Assembly (NCBI RefSeq): GCF_024679245.1
Contig: NC_090191.1
Span: 36,227,451-36,291,450, forward strand
Reading direction: 5' to 3'
Source: Pseudorasbora parva
Taxonomy: Eukaryota; Chordata; Actinopteri; Cypriniformes; Gobionidae
Length of the DNA: 64,000 nucleotides
Both the position numbers and the translations under genes were made by a program. Position 1 is the first letter of the stretch. Every line of letters begins with the position of its first letter. This document shows, in pieces, positions 45,387 to 58,860 of the stretch. A model generated the notes under the pieces. It was not told the DNA's origin, did not search any database, and saw nothing but the letters and a program-made list of their open reading frames with translations.

Positions 45387-48034
45387 AAATGCATTTTTGC
45401 CAACCACATACACTGAATGTGGTCATAATCTGTCCCTAAAACAGCTTTTAAGGTGGTCATCTGAAAAAGTTATATACACACACAATGAATGAAATCCCCA
45501 AAATCAGAATTGATTCAGCCAATCAAACTTCTCACACAGATGAATGACACCAAATCAGCTGTGGAGTCACTGAAAGGAGAACAAAAAGAGAAAAGAATCT
45601 GACGAGAGATAGAGATACACATCACAAACACACACCTGAATCCTGAAAAACACACGACAATCGGTTCACAAAGCAGCGTGACACCAAAGGCAAGAGACAG
45701 AGTTGAGTGAAAAAGCACTGAACGCTTTCTCTCTCTCTCTGTCTCTCTCTCTCTATGCCCCAGATGGTGGACCACAGCACAAAGTCCTCACAGCGGAAGC
45801 TTTGGGACCTGCTGGAGCGTGTATCATCAGCGCAATAAGCCTACAAAATGAACAAATCTGTGATTATTAACAAGCGTCTGACCCGTGCTGTTGGACAACA
45901 AAACAACTTTAACAAGGCAAAATGTCAAAACACACTAGTTATCACAATGCATAGCTCAGACTCGAGGCTGCTGGTGTGGAACACGGCTGTAACAGGTGAA
46001 CTCATCAGTCACGTGAAGCGCTCGACCGTCCATATGTCCAGCAACAGACCGCAGAGCCAGTGTGGTGTTGTGAGGCTGGCGGGCAGCATGTGTTTGGACT
46101 GCAACACTGCCAATTACTCGAAGGACAGCTGCCCCAGTTATGGGTCAGAGCAAACTATACACTTTCAACGTCAACATGAACCACACTGAAAATCAAACAG
46201 AGGGACACACTCGCAGATAGAGAACAAGTTAAGTAACACACTTAATACACTTCCTAAAGAAGCCAATCACGGCAGTCGGTGACACACAAACTCCCGTGGA
46301 GGAGGAAGGGAGGCAGAATGAGTGTTTTGTGGTTTGCTGGCAGCTGTAATCTGTATATTTCAACTTCAGGTCTTTCCAGAGTGATGATCAGACAGCGGCG
46401 TGCTGCTGTTTACCCATCCGTGAGCAACAGAGAGGAGAAGCGAGAGAGAGGGAAAACATGAAGCATCAGTCACACATCAGCGAGTCCTATTATCACGATG
46501 CGATCCGCCCGCTACTGAACGCCAGATCAGCATTTGTTTGTTTTGGCATTATACGCTCGTTCTGTCAGGAAGAAGTGCAAGTGTCCGAAGCACAGGCAAA
46601 ACAGCCGGCTCAAAACGTTTCTGTAGATCAATACGGATCAGAGTACTCGGCTCTGTCCAAACAAGGACCAACAATACAAACAGTGTGACAGGCCTGGACG
46701 CGAATAAAAACATTAGATTTGCTGAACGAAACAGATGGTAAAGTAGTAGCAAACCAAGCTGCATGATTTGAGGGATCATTAATGTCATATCATTAGCACA
46801 AATGGTGTAGAAATGAACCGATAATGCGTTTCACACCGGGATGTGCCCAAAGCAAATTCAGAATTTGGAAAGGCTCAGAAAAATGACAAACGCAGTCCCT
46901 AAAGGGAAATGGTTAAGCTTACTGAGGTAGTCGGTTAAAGTATGGTAGGCCACACTTTAGATTCCACTGATCATGTGAAGAGAGTAAAGAGAGATGACTG
47001 GCAGGACAATGGCGGAGGATTTCGGTCAGATATCTTAAAATATGCAGTCAGGCCTGCTGCTTCAGTTTGTATCACTGTTTTATCGTGATACAGTCAGGAC
47101 AAAAAGTACTGCTCTCAAATAAAACTAAAGAAAATAAGAGAAAATGATCAAACTACAAGCAATAGCACAAATTAGGTTAAGAGATTAATCAAATGTAAAA
47201 TAACACGGCATATAGGGTAAACGTACCTATTAAGCTCAAGTAGCTATTAACCATACTACTATCTCTGAGCTTAGATTATAAAAAGAACAAAAATAATGCA
47301 TCATGCTATGCATTTTTTTCTTTCTTTTAAATATAGTGATTATCTTAAGCAATTGAGTTGTTTCTTACTATATGCCTCCTGAAATTTCAAGCTAATCAGA
47401 CTTAATATTATTTTTTCTTCCCAACTTTTCACCATTAACAACCATGTCCTTTTAGGGGCTCCATAGAATCCATCATCTCCTTTCTGAAATTGGAATTTGT
47501 CTCTGTGCATATCCCTAGGTCTAAAAAGCTTCACAGGTTAAAAAAAATACTATATAATTTCTTTTTAAAAGTGTTGCATAACAATTAGACACACCCACAT
47601 TTATATTTTTGTTGTTGTTATACAAAAATAAAACATGAATAAGGCATAATTTTTGACAAGGGGAAAAAGGAGGGGGAAAAAAGAGTGTGAAATAAACATG
47701 GAAAACCACTGCTATCACGCTTGATAGCTTCCAACTCGCTCAGGCTCTCTTTTTGGTGAATCTGGGCTAAATATGTCCTTGGTTTAAGTTTCCAACAAAT
47801 TCCGAGAGGAACACCACAGTCATCCACCATGGCATTCCGAAGTGGATTTATGTCCAAAACATCTTATTCTTTTCCAAGTTAAGCTTCCAAGTGGAGCGGT
47901 GCTAAAAGCACGCCTAATGGACTTCACTCTCGCTCATTTTTTCCCTTTTGTGGAGACATTTTCATCCCACAATGAGTCCTTAAGCCACTGGCACGCCAGG
48001 AACGGCCGGGACATCTGCTTTAGCTTAAGAAAAT

Positions 48035-48303
48035 CAATAAGTGCCCCTTTTCCAGATTCCTATCCATCCTAATATTCCTAAACTCTCTGGGGTGCAGGAA
48101 TAATATAACCAGCAAATACAGTCAGTGCCTGACTGGTCACTCCAAACAAATCTATCTGATTTTGGGATTATGCACGAAACCCACACTGTTTGTTTTTCAA
48201 ACCTTTCCCGAAAATGGCAGGAAAAATGAGTCTAAGGTGCAAGATTAAAACAAGCTACGGAAATCTGCGAATGTTAAAGCTGACCTCTGAATGATGCACG
48301 TGG
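48035..48303 (+). repeat. intronic duplicate, copy 1
   Basis: About 270 bp matching 52194-52466 in the same orientation. Shared blocks include TCCTATCCATCCTAATATT, GGAATAATATAACCAG, GGTCACTCCAAACAAATCTA, GAAACCCACACTGTTTGTTT and CCCGAAAATGGCAGGAAAAA. It contains no coding frame or terminal inverted repeat that I can see. Confidence 0.8.
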
Positions 48304-49036
48304 TTTCAAATTCCACTCAAGCTGAGAGGTTCGAATGCCTGGTTGTTTTGCCAAGCGGTGCATGCCATTCACGGATCATGTAGGATTAATGCACAAGATT
48401 GAAAATCAACGCACAGCCTAAGTAAGTACGCCGAAAAACTGATAATGCTTGTTTTTCCCCCCGAGTTACCAAATACTCCACCAGGGAATGAGAGACCTTA
48501 GCACAACTGTCAGTGTCCATCTGCACACTTTCAAATAAATAAATCAATGTTTATTTGTGTTCAAATGTTTCAAACATTTTCAGACAGCTTAGAGAGTAAC
48601 AGTAACAGTAGAGAGTGTGACAACTAGCCCCGGTGTTTTTCAGTATGTACAATTACAAATCCCAATGAAAAAGAAACAAAGGCTGACTGCTCTGCAAAAT
48701 TTTGTATGTGAAATCCAGTCATTCAAAGTGAATTTGTGATCACACATTAAACTGCGTTTCTACAGGCCTAATTTTGACAGTGCCTTGAAATGTAACTAGC
48801 TTGACTAATTTATTCATCCTAGCCTCTGTATGAGCTGAATTGATCGAGTGAAGCAAATGAAGGCTGAAAAAAAAAATGTCCCAGTTTCTGGCCCGAAGTG
48901 GGTCAACAGCAGCCATTTACACCCTCTAAACACATCTGTAATTAAATAGAGCTGATAGAAAACACTGTGGAGCCTGACAGGCAAGGTGTGAACGGTAAAA
49001 AGCTGGCCAATTAACAGAAAAGAGGAAAGAATATTG

Positions 49037-49050
49037 GAGGGGGGGGGGGG
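49037..49050. repeat. poly-G run
   Basis: About 14 consecutive G residues within intron 1. A second G run of about 16 lies at 54405-54420. Confidence 0.9.
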
Positions 49051-51504
49051 GTTCTATTTAGTCTCTTTTACTCATCACAAATGCAACAGCAAAGCCTCAT
49101 CTGTGCAAACATTTTCACCCTTGCCAGATCTGGTGCATTATGGGAATTATTGCTATAATGAGCTACTCTACTGTCAGTGCACCCAAAACAATGGAGTAAA
49201 CACACTTGCATAACTAACAGCTGTGGCTGGCTAGTCTTGCATAGCCAGGCCTTTGCCCAGCAAGACAGAAAGCCCAACTGTCCCAGAATTCCTCAAGGGC
49301 AATGAACTAGAATGTCAACTGAACCTCTAGTCCAATCAGGATGGCGACTGAAACCAAACACTCACGTCCAGATGGGAAGCTGTGGTTAGTCTCTCCTCTG
49401 TAATCCCGCAAGATTCTCCCAGGTAATGCCTGGTAAGGGGCCATCCCAAACATTGCTTTCCCTTTGAGGATATGGGGCAGTCATGAAGCTTAATGGCAAT
49501 CTTCAAAGACGATTATGAACCCGAGAACTTTGAAACAAACCTTGAAACAAATCTTAACCTCAAAGTTGTTTGGAATATGGCCTGGAGCCGAATTCACATC
49601 AGGTGTGAAGCATTCAAAGGTTGGAAAATGCTCAGTTAGGGCTGTACGATAAAACATACAACTCATTGGACATTTCTCCTGAAAATGTTTTGACAATTTG
49701 ACATTTCCATTATCGTACAGTGGTAACAAGCCTCCACTAACTTTCCTGGTTGGGCTTAAATCCCCCAAATGCAGCATTTCTCTTTAAAAGGATACATTTT
49801 CTAGTCTAGTGATTTACTTAATCTTCCCAATCTGGCAACCATGCTCTTACTTGGCTGCAAAAAAAGCTGAGGATCTGACAACACCAACAAACATGTTGAA
49901 GTTAGGGAAATTTAATTCTGCTGGAATTAAAGTGTCCTACAGCCAGTATGAGTTCCTTCTTGAGGCCACATCTGTGGTTTGCTGCTATTAACTCTGTGAG
50001 CGAACCTCAGTGACAACTATATAAATAAAATTCAAACATGAATCTCGACCATATTGTTTGCAATCAAGGTTGGTGTATAAATGCACTTATTAGAATTATT
50101 AGAAAAAATATTAGGAGCCACTGTTTTTGTATTGATTTTACATTTGATGGAAATAAATAAATAAATGTTATTTTTATCAAGAGGTGCATCAATTTATGGT
50201 CAAGATATTATATTGACAATGCAAGAGTCCAGGACTCTGTGAATTCTCCTCCAGCACATCCCAAATACTTTCAAATTTAAGGGATGCAAATGCAATGCAT
50301 GTGTGAAAATGATTATTCATGCTCCCTCCCAACCATTTGTTTACAAGTTTAAGCCTAATGGATCTTGATATTGTTATCCTGGAATACGGCCATGATGTGT
50401 CTTCCAACATGGTTGTTTAAAATGAAAAGCTACACACTCCATCAATTAGGGTCAGAAGAATTGTTGCCAAACATATAACAAGCTAGAAATATAATCACTG
50501 CAATAATGATCCACTCATAGACTCTTAAGCATATAATGTTAACTTTTCTTTCTCTTATAGAACATCTGGATATTAATCGTGATTAATAATCAAGATTATA
50601 ATTCAAGCAAAATAATCATGATCATCTGTTATTTTACCATCATCATGCAGTCCTAACAATGGTATACAAATATTAGGGTCACTTTAAATGTTTGTTTATT
50701 TTTAAGTACAAATAATCATAAAAAGCATTATACTATTAAATTTGTCATAAAAAAATTCTTTATAAAAAAACTGAAATAAAGTTATTTATTTATTGCAAAA
50801 AGGCATACATAACATTTATTATAATAATAGTTTTATATTAATTTGATTCATCTATACCTTCTAATGAATTTGACATGTATGTTTAATACAAAACTGTGAA
50901 TATGATGCAGCAATTTTGCAGTAGGCATAATTGAAGCAGAATAAAGGTATTGCTTCCACTTGTGGTGGTCTACTTTTAACAGTTGTTTTACAAAAACAAA
51001 ATGCAGTGTGGTTTAGCACCAATAGTTTTTTAGAGATGTCAAGCATGTGTGACATGCAGCGCGTCCCATTTATATTTAAGTATTTATAGCATCTTCACTC
51101 ATTATGCTAACCTACCTTAGCGCTAGCAACCACAGAACTCTACCCGAGAGCCCAGACCGGCAGAGCACGAGGGAAAAACAAGTTAGTGAGCATTCGATCT
51201 TTCTTTCTATAGAAAGTGTCTATAGAAAGTGCGTCGCTGTGAACCATCACCTAAAATTACCTCTTCGTCATCTTTATAAAAGAACTAAACTTGTCTTTTG
51301 AAGCAAGATCATGTACTGTGTAGTTTAACGATGCATACGTGTATTGTGAAAGGTTATGCTATAACATAATGATTTATCATTTTACTCACACTTTATTTCA
51401 CACTTGTAAATTAGAAGCGGGATTAGCACTGGTTTTTACCCTGCATGTGTTATAAAACACAGAGCAGGTGTTTTGCAGCACAGTGCCAAACTTAGTCTGA
51501 AACA

Positions 51505-52192
51505 ATGGGTGCGTTTGCACACCAGTAAGCTGATAACTCCACACAAAAAAAAATCAGCTTATTGAAATAACCAGTTTTCCCCGTTTACATGCAAACCAGT
51601 AAACGGACAACGCAAGTAAACCGCGTTTACATGACTATTTATAAACCGGGTTATTTCCTTGTAGTGCCGTCAAAAATAATAATGTCCGTATATCTGACTA
51701 TGAGTTTTTCAAATGTTACAGTTGTGATGTTAAATAAAGCGTGCAGCGCTTTAGCGGGAGATTTACGGCTCATATTATCCCTTTGCAGTTATGCAGCGTT
51801 TTGACTGAACATCTACTTCTGCTGCATGAGAAAAGAGAACACGTACCTCTTTACAATTCTCTGGGTCTTAAATGAGTCTGCGTTTGTGATACATGTCCTT
51901 ATTTCATGCAAAACGCTAGCTCGCTCTGTCTGGATGCGTTTAAATCTGCTCTAAATTTGTGTTTTTGTCACCTAGCACACATGCGCACTCCAATAAGCTG
52001 ACAGAAAGCAGGTTAGTGCGTTTACATGCAGCGCGAAATCGAGGTAAGAGAAAGAAAACTACCTGTCCCGACCGGTTTATGCTTACGCTGTTTATGACTC
52101 CGATAAAAGAAAACGGTACTGCATTTACATGACCATGTTTATTGTCGGTTTATTGGGCATAATCGGCTTAAGAACGTGCATGTAAACGCACC
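51505..52192. mobile_element. non-autonomous DNA element with GGGTGCGTTT ends
   Basis: The left end GGGTGCGTTTGCACACCAGT and the inverted right end GGGTGCGTTTACATGCACGT share ten outer bases. Interior text such as GCGTTTACATGCAGCGCG repeats the end motif several times. AAT directly outside both ends (51502-51504 and 52193-52195) is a possible 3-bp duplication. There is no transposase. Confidence 0.6.
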
Positions 52193-52193
52193 C

Positions 52194-52466
52194 AATGACT
52201 TCCCCTTCTTCCAGTCTCCTATCCATCCTAATATTTCTAAACTGTCTGGGGTATGGGAATAATATAACCAGAAAATACAGTCAGTGCCTGTCTGGTCACT
52301 CCAAACAAATCTATCTGATGTGGGATTATGCATACACGAAACCCACACTGTTTGTTTTTCAAATTCTTCCCGAAAATGGCAGGAAAAATGGTGCAAGCTG
52401 ATAAAAAACAAGCTACGGCAATCTGCGCATGTTAAAGCATACCTCTGAATGATGCCCCGTGGAAAC
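52194..52466 (+). repeat. intronic duplicate, copy 2
   Basis: Counterpart of 48035-48303, roughly 85-90% identical by eye with small indels. Its left edge coincides with the right end of the element at 51505-52192. Confidence 0.8.
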
Positions 52467-54603
52467 AATGCTGTGTCAGAATATTACAGCTAGACGCTTA
52501 GCAACGGACAACCAATTGCATACTCATATTTGCGTGCTTTGGACAGTCACAGAAACACTGCACAATGAATATAAACAATACATTTAATGTTCGAGAGGGA
52601 AAAAAAATAAATTCTGACAAAACACGATTATTTGAGTGAAGAAATTTTAATATATAAAGTTTTAAATATGGATATTTTTCTTACACAAACGTGCCACTTC
52701 GCTTCATTAGGCCTTTATTAACCCCCCGGAGCAGTTATATGATGGATAGATGCACTTTTATGGACTTCATAAACGAGGTAACAGTTCACTGCCATTATAA
52801 TGCTTATATAACTCTGATTGTATATATTCATCTAAAAAAAAGAATGTCATATACACCTATGAGGACTTGAGGGTGAGTACATTTTATTTTTATTTTTGGG
52901 TGACCTAACCCTTGAACCCCAGGTAAATTATGAGCAGTGTGGAATGTGAAGCATTACCCAGGATTCTGTTTACCCTGGGTAGAATGACCCATAACTATTC
53001 CAAGCGTAAAAAGCACATTGACTTTATTTGGATTCATTCTGGCTCATCTCTTCTGTATGTGCGACATAAAACTGTGACACAGCAGAAGACGCACCATTAG
53101 GCCTGAGGCTCCCGTCATCATTATAAGAGAGCCGTCTGCATTTATTCACTGTACGCTCGTCCCCCAACGGATCGGACTAACCCAATTCAGCCACTTGGCC
53201 ACACAAAGGAGATACATTACAGTCACCGTCGCCGAGTGGCACTTCATTTAAGACTTAATTCACACACTGAGGGAAGTCAAATAAGGACACCAGGTGGAGA
53301 ACTATCAGGGGGCGAAGAGCTGCCCCATATATCTGGGTCTCCAGCTGATCCGGGCTGCTTTCCGTAACAGCCAAAAAGATGGGACCAACAGATTCTTATG
53401 CATGCCGCTGCGGCAATTTAGCACTGAAATGGGACAAATCCCATCATCCAAACATTTTTGACAATATTTCTCTTTATAATTACAAAGAAAGGCTTCATTT
53501 GAGACATTAGAGTCTTTAAAGGGCAAAAGAAAGTGTGTGAACATAAAGGGCTTGAAGCAAAGGAGGAAATCCCTGAATGCTCGTAAACTGTGTCGGATGC
53601 TGCCATCTGAATGCTAAGCAGACCCCATTCAATCAATGATGAGAAGGAGAACTTGCCTCTCTGGACTTTCTAACTTCAAATAATGAGAAGGGAATGGAAG
53701 TGATTTATTGGATTACTTGAAATCCAACACAATCTCTTTGCATACAAGCAAAGGGCTTCAACTGAGCAAATTATTTAAAAAGCAATGAATCCCATACGGA
53801 AACACGAGTTAGAGAATCGACACACTTTGCTGTCAGTGAAGGAGTACGTTTGATCAATAAATCAATTATAAAAGATAATACAATAAGCCACAAAAACACC
53901 TGCTCACCAATTTTACCATGGCATGGTAAATGCTGTGCGCATACAGGGAAATTTTTCTTTGATAATCATTTTTTATGTGATACATGTGTTTATTAGCTTT
54001 GCAAAATAGATGAACCACATTTGAGAAATCTCAACAACCAGAAGTGCATTTATTAGTAAATGGGCACTAAGTTACAACTTATGCACTAATAAATATTTGT
54101 ATCCATTAAACGCATAATGCTAAACTAAATATTTACGGAAGCCTCCGATCAGGAGTAACGGTTGGAATAAAATAGCAGACAGACTGAACTGCATGAATCA
54201 GCTCTTGTTTTATATGACAGACTTCAATTCTTTACACATAATGATAATGCTGACATTTACACTCGCATACATTTTAAGAGAGAAAACAAGAATAGATTAC
54301 TTTGTTAGCGGCTCTTCAACACGAAGCAGTCTTAAACAGTGCACCGCTGTGTGCATCTGCCCCTGTCAATCAATAAATGTCTCTTTCTTTTCTTTTCTTT
54401 TTTTGGGGGGGGGGGGGGGGCATAAAAAGTATTTATGCATTGATCCTTTTTAATTGTTCATGATTAAGTCACGTATTTGAAGGCTGCTATTGGATCATTG
54501 AGGTTAAACGTCATATGTGTATTACTTTACGGAGAGCTTACAACCTAATAGCTAGATTCTGCCTTAACAACAAATTGTGCAACTGAAAAAATGACAGAGA
54601 CTA

Positions 54604-55230
54604 CGGCCCCGTCCACACAAAGTCAGCGTTTTCCCAATCCGATCTTTTTTTTCCCCTCGTTTCAAGAAATATCTGCGTCCACACGAGATTGCGAAAACTG
54701 ACTAAAAACGATGTAGTTTGCATGCCAGGCCAGTGTGTGGCGCTGTAATTCTGCCACAGAAATACACTAAAAACAGAGAAGAAGTGTTGTGGCTAGCAGG
54801 GGTATAGCAGTGGTCGGAGGTATGGCAAAATATCACAATAAAATAACAATAAATACATTTGCTACTTAACAGATGTGTTTTATTAATGCCTACACCTACC
54901 CCAACCCAAAACATACCCTTACAGGTATGCAGATACGGTAATTAAATGACGCGATATTGATGTGCGCATGCCCAGTGCCCGTAGTTGTATCCCTTAACTC
55001 TTTCACCGTGCCGGATGTAGTGTGATGACATCACCGTTTCAGAAAATATACGGATTCGCTGTACACACGAAGACGGAAGATGATCGTTTTCAGATTTACC
55101 CACTTTGGGACCCGGTTTCGAAAAATATCGGATTCCTGCTTCTAAAACGCCGGATCTGTGTGGACGAAGCTGATACGGTACAAAATGTATAAGTATACAG
55201 CTAAACGCGTCTCCGTGTGGACGGGGCCTT
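54604..55230. mobile_element. DNA element with GGCCCCGTCCACAC inverted ends
   Basis: GGCCCCGTCCACAC at the left is mirrored by GTGTGGACGGGGCC at the right. Interior phrases such as CGTCCACACGAGATTGCGAA and GTACACACGAAGACGGAAGA repeat the theme. This is a well-known cyprinid hAT-like repeat form; I could not confirm a target duplication and there is no transposase. Confidence 0.65.
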
Positions 55231-56447
55231 AGCCTCTATTGTGGACTTTACATTCCAATTTAAGAAAGAACTTAAAAACAGCTGGTGTAACCCTACCTAG
55301 GTGACTAATTCTGGAATCAATAAGGTTAATATGGGTCCACACGGCAAGGAAGAGATGCATTAGCATTCAGCGAGGTGTTAATTAACCCTGCTGTCTACTT
55401 GTAAGAAGATGTGCATTAAGTATAGGTTGGGAAAAAAGGTTTTGCATTCACGGCATCTCTGGGAGGAGGTATTGCCCCTTCTTGGCCTCACTGGGGGGGT
55501 AAAGTGATCTAGATATAGCACATCAAGTCCATGATAAAGTGTGGCAGCTAGTCTTAGCGAGATATGTAAAAGCAGTGAATTTGGTACGGTTGCCTTGACA
55601 GCAGCAGTCAGGCGAGGATTCGAATGCTGTATCGCACCCCCTGACAGCTTAGATAACAGCTAATAGCCTCTCAGGTCCACTTTCAGTTCGTTTCCCCCAC
55701 GGACAGAGTGGAGAAAATCTGTCGAAACATGTACATGTGTGAAAGTGTCTGGAATGAAAGATATATAAAAAAAAAAAAATGTAAAAAAAAACTTGTCCAA
55801 TCTGTTCCAACTGATATAGAAGGAAAGACTGACCGCCTGTTAAAAGTGCCGTGTGTAATATTAATGAGGATATATTGACAGAAATGCAATATAATGCAGA
55901 TAACTCTTTTCAGAGAAGTATAAAGACCTTACATAATGAAGTATGTTTTTCTTACCTTAGATTGAGCATTTCTATCTCCATACACCTTAGGTCCCCTTAC
56001 AGGGAAATCACCATTTTACACTGCCATGTTTCATACAATAGCCCTAAACGGACAAACTTCTCTACAGAGCACTAGCTACTCGCTGCCGTCTCAGACGACG
56101 ACATTTTTTAACGACCCCATTTGAGATGTTTAAAACGCATCATAAAAGCAGCCCACGTGCCAAGGCTTTTGAATTCATACAATATCTTGACAGACCAAAA
56201 ATGAAATCAAAAATGTGCATCAGCATCACTGACATAAAATTTTGGATATGGGCTAGTCTAGATTGATGATTCTCAGCAAAATACATCGTAAATTCATGTC
56301 TGTTCCTCACAAAAAGTAATCACATGACGAAAATGTTCTACTTTTGCCTTTTCTCAAATTGTGTGTTTGGAATAATATCAAAATGAGTAAGTAATTATTG
56401 CAAATGTTCATTTTTGGGTGTACTATCTCATTAACATAAGAAGGCAC

Positions 56448-56669
56448 AGTAACACTTTAGCATGGGGAACATAACTACGACTTTTGTCTCAACAAACTCC
56501 TAATTTACCACTTATTAATAGTTAGTATGGTAGTTTAGGAATTGGGTAGGATTAAGGGATGTAGAACATGGTCATGAATGCAAGTAATAAACAGATAATA
56601 TCCTTGTAATGTGAATGCTAATAAATAACTAAGTATAGCGAGCATTGAACCCTAAAATAAGGTGTTACC
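56448..56669. mobile_element. non-autonomous DNA element, 'GGTAACACTT' family, copy 2
   Basis: Starts AGTAACACTTTAGCATGGGG and ends TAAGGTGTTACC. It shares CTCCTAATTTAC, ATTGGGTAGGATTAAGGG, ATGTAGAACATGGTCATG and ATGCTAATAAATAAC with the copy at 13927-14204 in the same orientation. Confidence 0.75.
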
Positions 56670-57946
56670 ATAAGCTCATGCTGTATATTATTATACATCA
56701 CCTACATACACACCCATGGTAAAAACACAGCATGCAAACATATCATTTGACATAAACCAAAATTACAACGTAATGACACCCCAACAGGCCGTGTTTTCAG
56801 CACGTCGTCTCTCATAATCAGTTTAACACCAAGGTCAGGGTGAGCAGAGATCACATAACCATCTGAACGGAGGAAGAACAACCAGTGGGAAACAGGAATC
56901 TCCAGGCGTCAGCCGTGAGGAAAGCAGCTTAATGAGGAGCAACTCAGTGGGTATGAAGAACACGGAAGAGCTGGCGAAAGCTCGACGTCCCGCATCAAAA
57001 CATATGTTTGGCTTGTTAGGATGCCGCCACTGCAGGTTTAAAGACAGCTCTGGGTATACAACTGGATTTATTATCCTCAAACACACTCTCAAACTGAGTG
57101 CAGACAACAGAAGAACACAGCATGTCGACTTCTGGATGATCCGATGTGTCAGGACTACCTGTTTGGCCAAACAATGGCAAATGGGGGATCAAAAGAACTG
57201 GAAATGAACTGTTGAAATTCTATCAATATAATGAAGTATAAAGTACTGTCATGCTTCAAAAGGAAAATAAAAGAATCATAAAAGTGATTTAAGCCATAAG
57301 ATTGCTTTGTGTAAGGAACAGACCAAAATATAAACCATTAATCACTATATTGTTTACTCAAATCTGGAACTAAATATTTTTCCGAATAATCTAATTATCT
57401 ATATGATTCCATTACTACATGAGGGTGAGTAAATGATGGCACTGCTTTAATTTTTGGGGAACCAGTCCTTTAACAGATGTCTGTGAAAGCTATATCTATA
57501 GCGCCGTCATAGCCAGACACCAGCAGCACTTCTTCCTGCCAAGAGCACAGATAATGAACGTCCCCCTCTTTATATCCATCTCATCCTCATGCATGATCCC
57601 TATTCACACAAAAGCCTTTTCCCTGCATTAATGAGGCATTCAGCAGAACACTTAATTACATCCACAGCCCAGCTACCAACTGCGTATTAATAATCTCCCT
57701 GTTTGCGTGAACCCTGAACAGGAGGTCAAAGGTCAGGAGTATTATGAGGTCGGGGGGATTGTGCCTAGTTTAGGATCAATAACAGGATGTGTGCAAAGAG
57801 CCAGGCTTCGGTTTCAAAGCATGGGGGATTTTGGTTTTTCAGAAAGGGTCTTTGCAAGAGAGTCGGTTCCTGTCTGATTATTGCAAATGCATAACCACAG
57901 TCATGAAAGGTGTGAAAATATGTCCAATTGTTTTAATTACTTTGCA

Positions 57947-58005
57947 TTAGCTATCATATTATAAAGCCTAACAAGTTCTGTTAGGCTTTATAATATGATA
58001 GCTAA
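57947..58005. repeat. perfect 27-bp inverted repeat (hairpin), 5-nt loop
   Basis: The arm at 57947-57973 starts TTAGCTATCATATTATAAAG and ends CCTAACA. The arm at 57979-58005 is its exact reverse complement. Loop AGTTC. There is no mismatch in 27 pairs. It is not part of a transposon I recognise. Confidence 0.95.
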
Positions 58006-58493
58006 AATAGTCAGCATATTTTAATTTGCCGGAAATAAAAACAAGGCTGTGAGGGATGTTACTTACAAGCTAAAGTAAAAAAAGACAACAGTTTATGATA
58101 ATCTGCTCTCAAGCTTCTTAAAGGGGTCCTATAGGGATTTTTGAGAATGAAAAAGGTCTGCAATGATACAGAGAAAAAAGTCACTCCAAAGGGAGTTACT
58201 CTGTATCAGTGCGTACTGTTCTTAAACTCGCTGATATGCCTTGATTATAGTCTTGAGTTCTTCCAGGACATACATGTGGCAACATTCCTCATTTAAATAA
58301 TTCCCGTCTGAGGTATAAGTTTAAAAGGGTCAGGGTCTGGCTAAATTGAGTCAGTACTAGTGTTGAAACTCGCGGTTGTGGTAAGGACCAGACATTTTCT
58401 AAACACACTCAAAGTGATTGACCAATCACAACACAAGGATCCAGCTAAAAAATGCGAGAGCACTTTTCAGAAGGAGAGTCTTCATTAAAAACA

Positions 58494-58743
58494 GCGGCAG
58501 TGGCTCAGTGGTTCATGTAGGTTGTCTAAAAAACCAGAAGGTTGGTGGTTCAATCCCCGGTTCCACCTGACCAAGTGTCAAAGTGTCCATGAGCAAGACA
58601 CCTAACTCCAGCTGCTCCCGACGAGCTGGATGGTGCCTTACATGGCTGACATCGCCGTCAGTGTATGAATGGGTGAATGTGAGGCAAAATGTAAAGCGCT
58701 TTGGATAAAAGCGCTATATAGATGCAGTCCATTTACCATTTTA
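58494..58743 (+). mobile_element. tRNA-derived SINE, copy 2, with 8-bp target duplication
   Basis: Has the same boxes A and B, body and GCGCTATATA tail as the copy at 34332. It is flanked by TAAAAACA at 58486-58493 and 58744-58751, a clean target-site duplication. It lies inside the element at 58118-58946. Only about seven substitutions or indels separate it from copy 1, so both look young. Confidence 0.88.
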
Positions 58744-58812
58744 TAAAAACATCATCTCAACAGAGTGTTACTAACAGACTGCGCGGGAAGAGATAAGAGA
58801 GGTGCTGCAACA

Positions 58813-58816
<4 letters not shown>

Positions 58817-58857
<41 letters not shown>
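58817..58857. repeat. (TA)n microsatellite
   Basis: About 20 TA dinucleotides. Confidence 0.93.

Positions 58858-58860
<3 letters not shown>

Noticed and set aside
57947..58005. Annotating the perfect hairpin as a miRNA gene
   Set aside because: Perfect pairing without bulges, very AT-rich arms and a 5-nt loop are unlike typical vertebrate miRNA precursors; kept as a repeat and reported as a finding.
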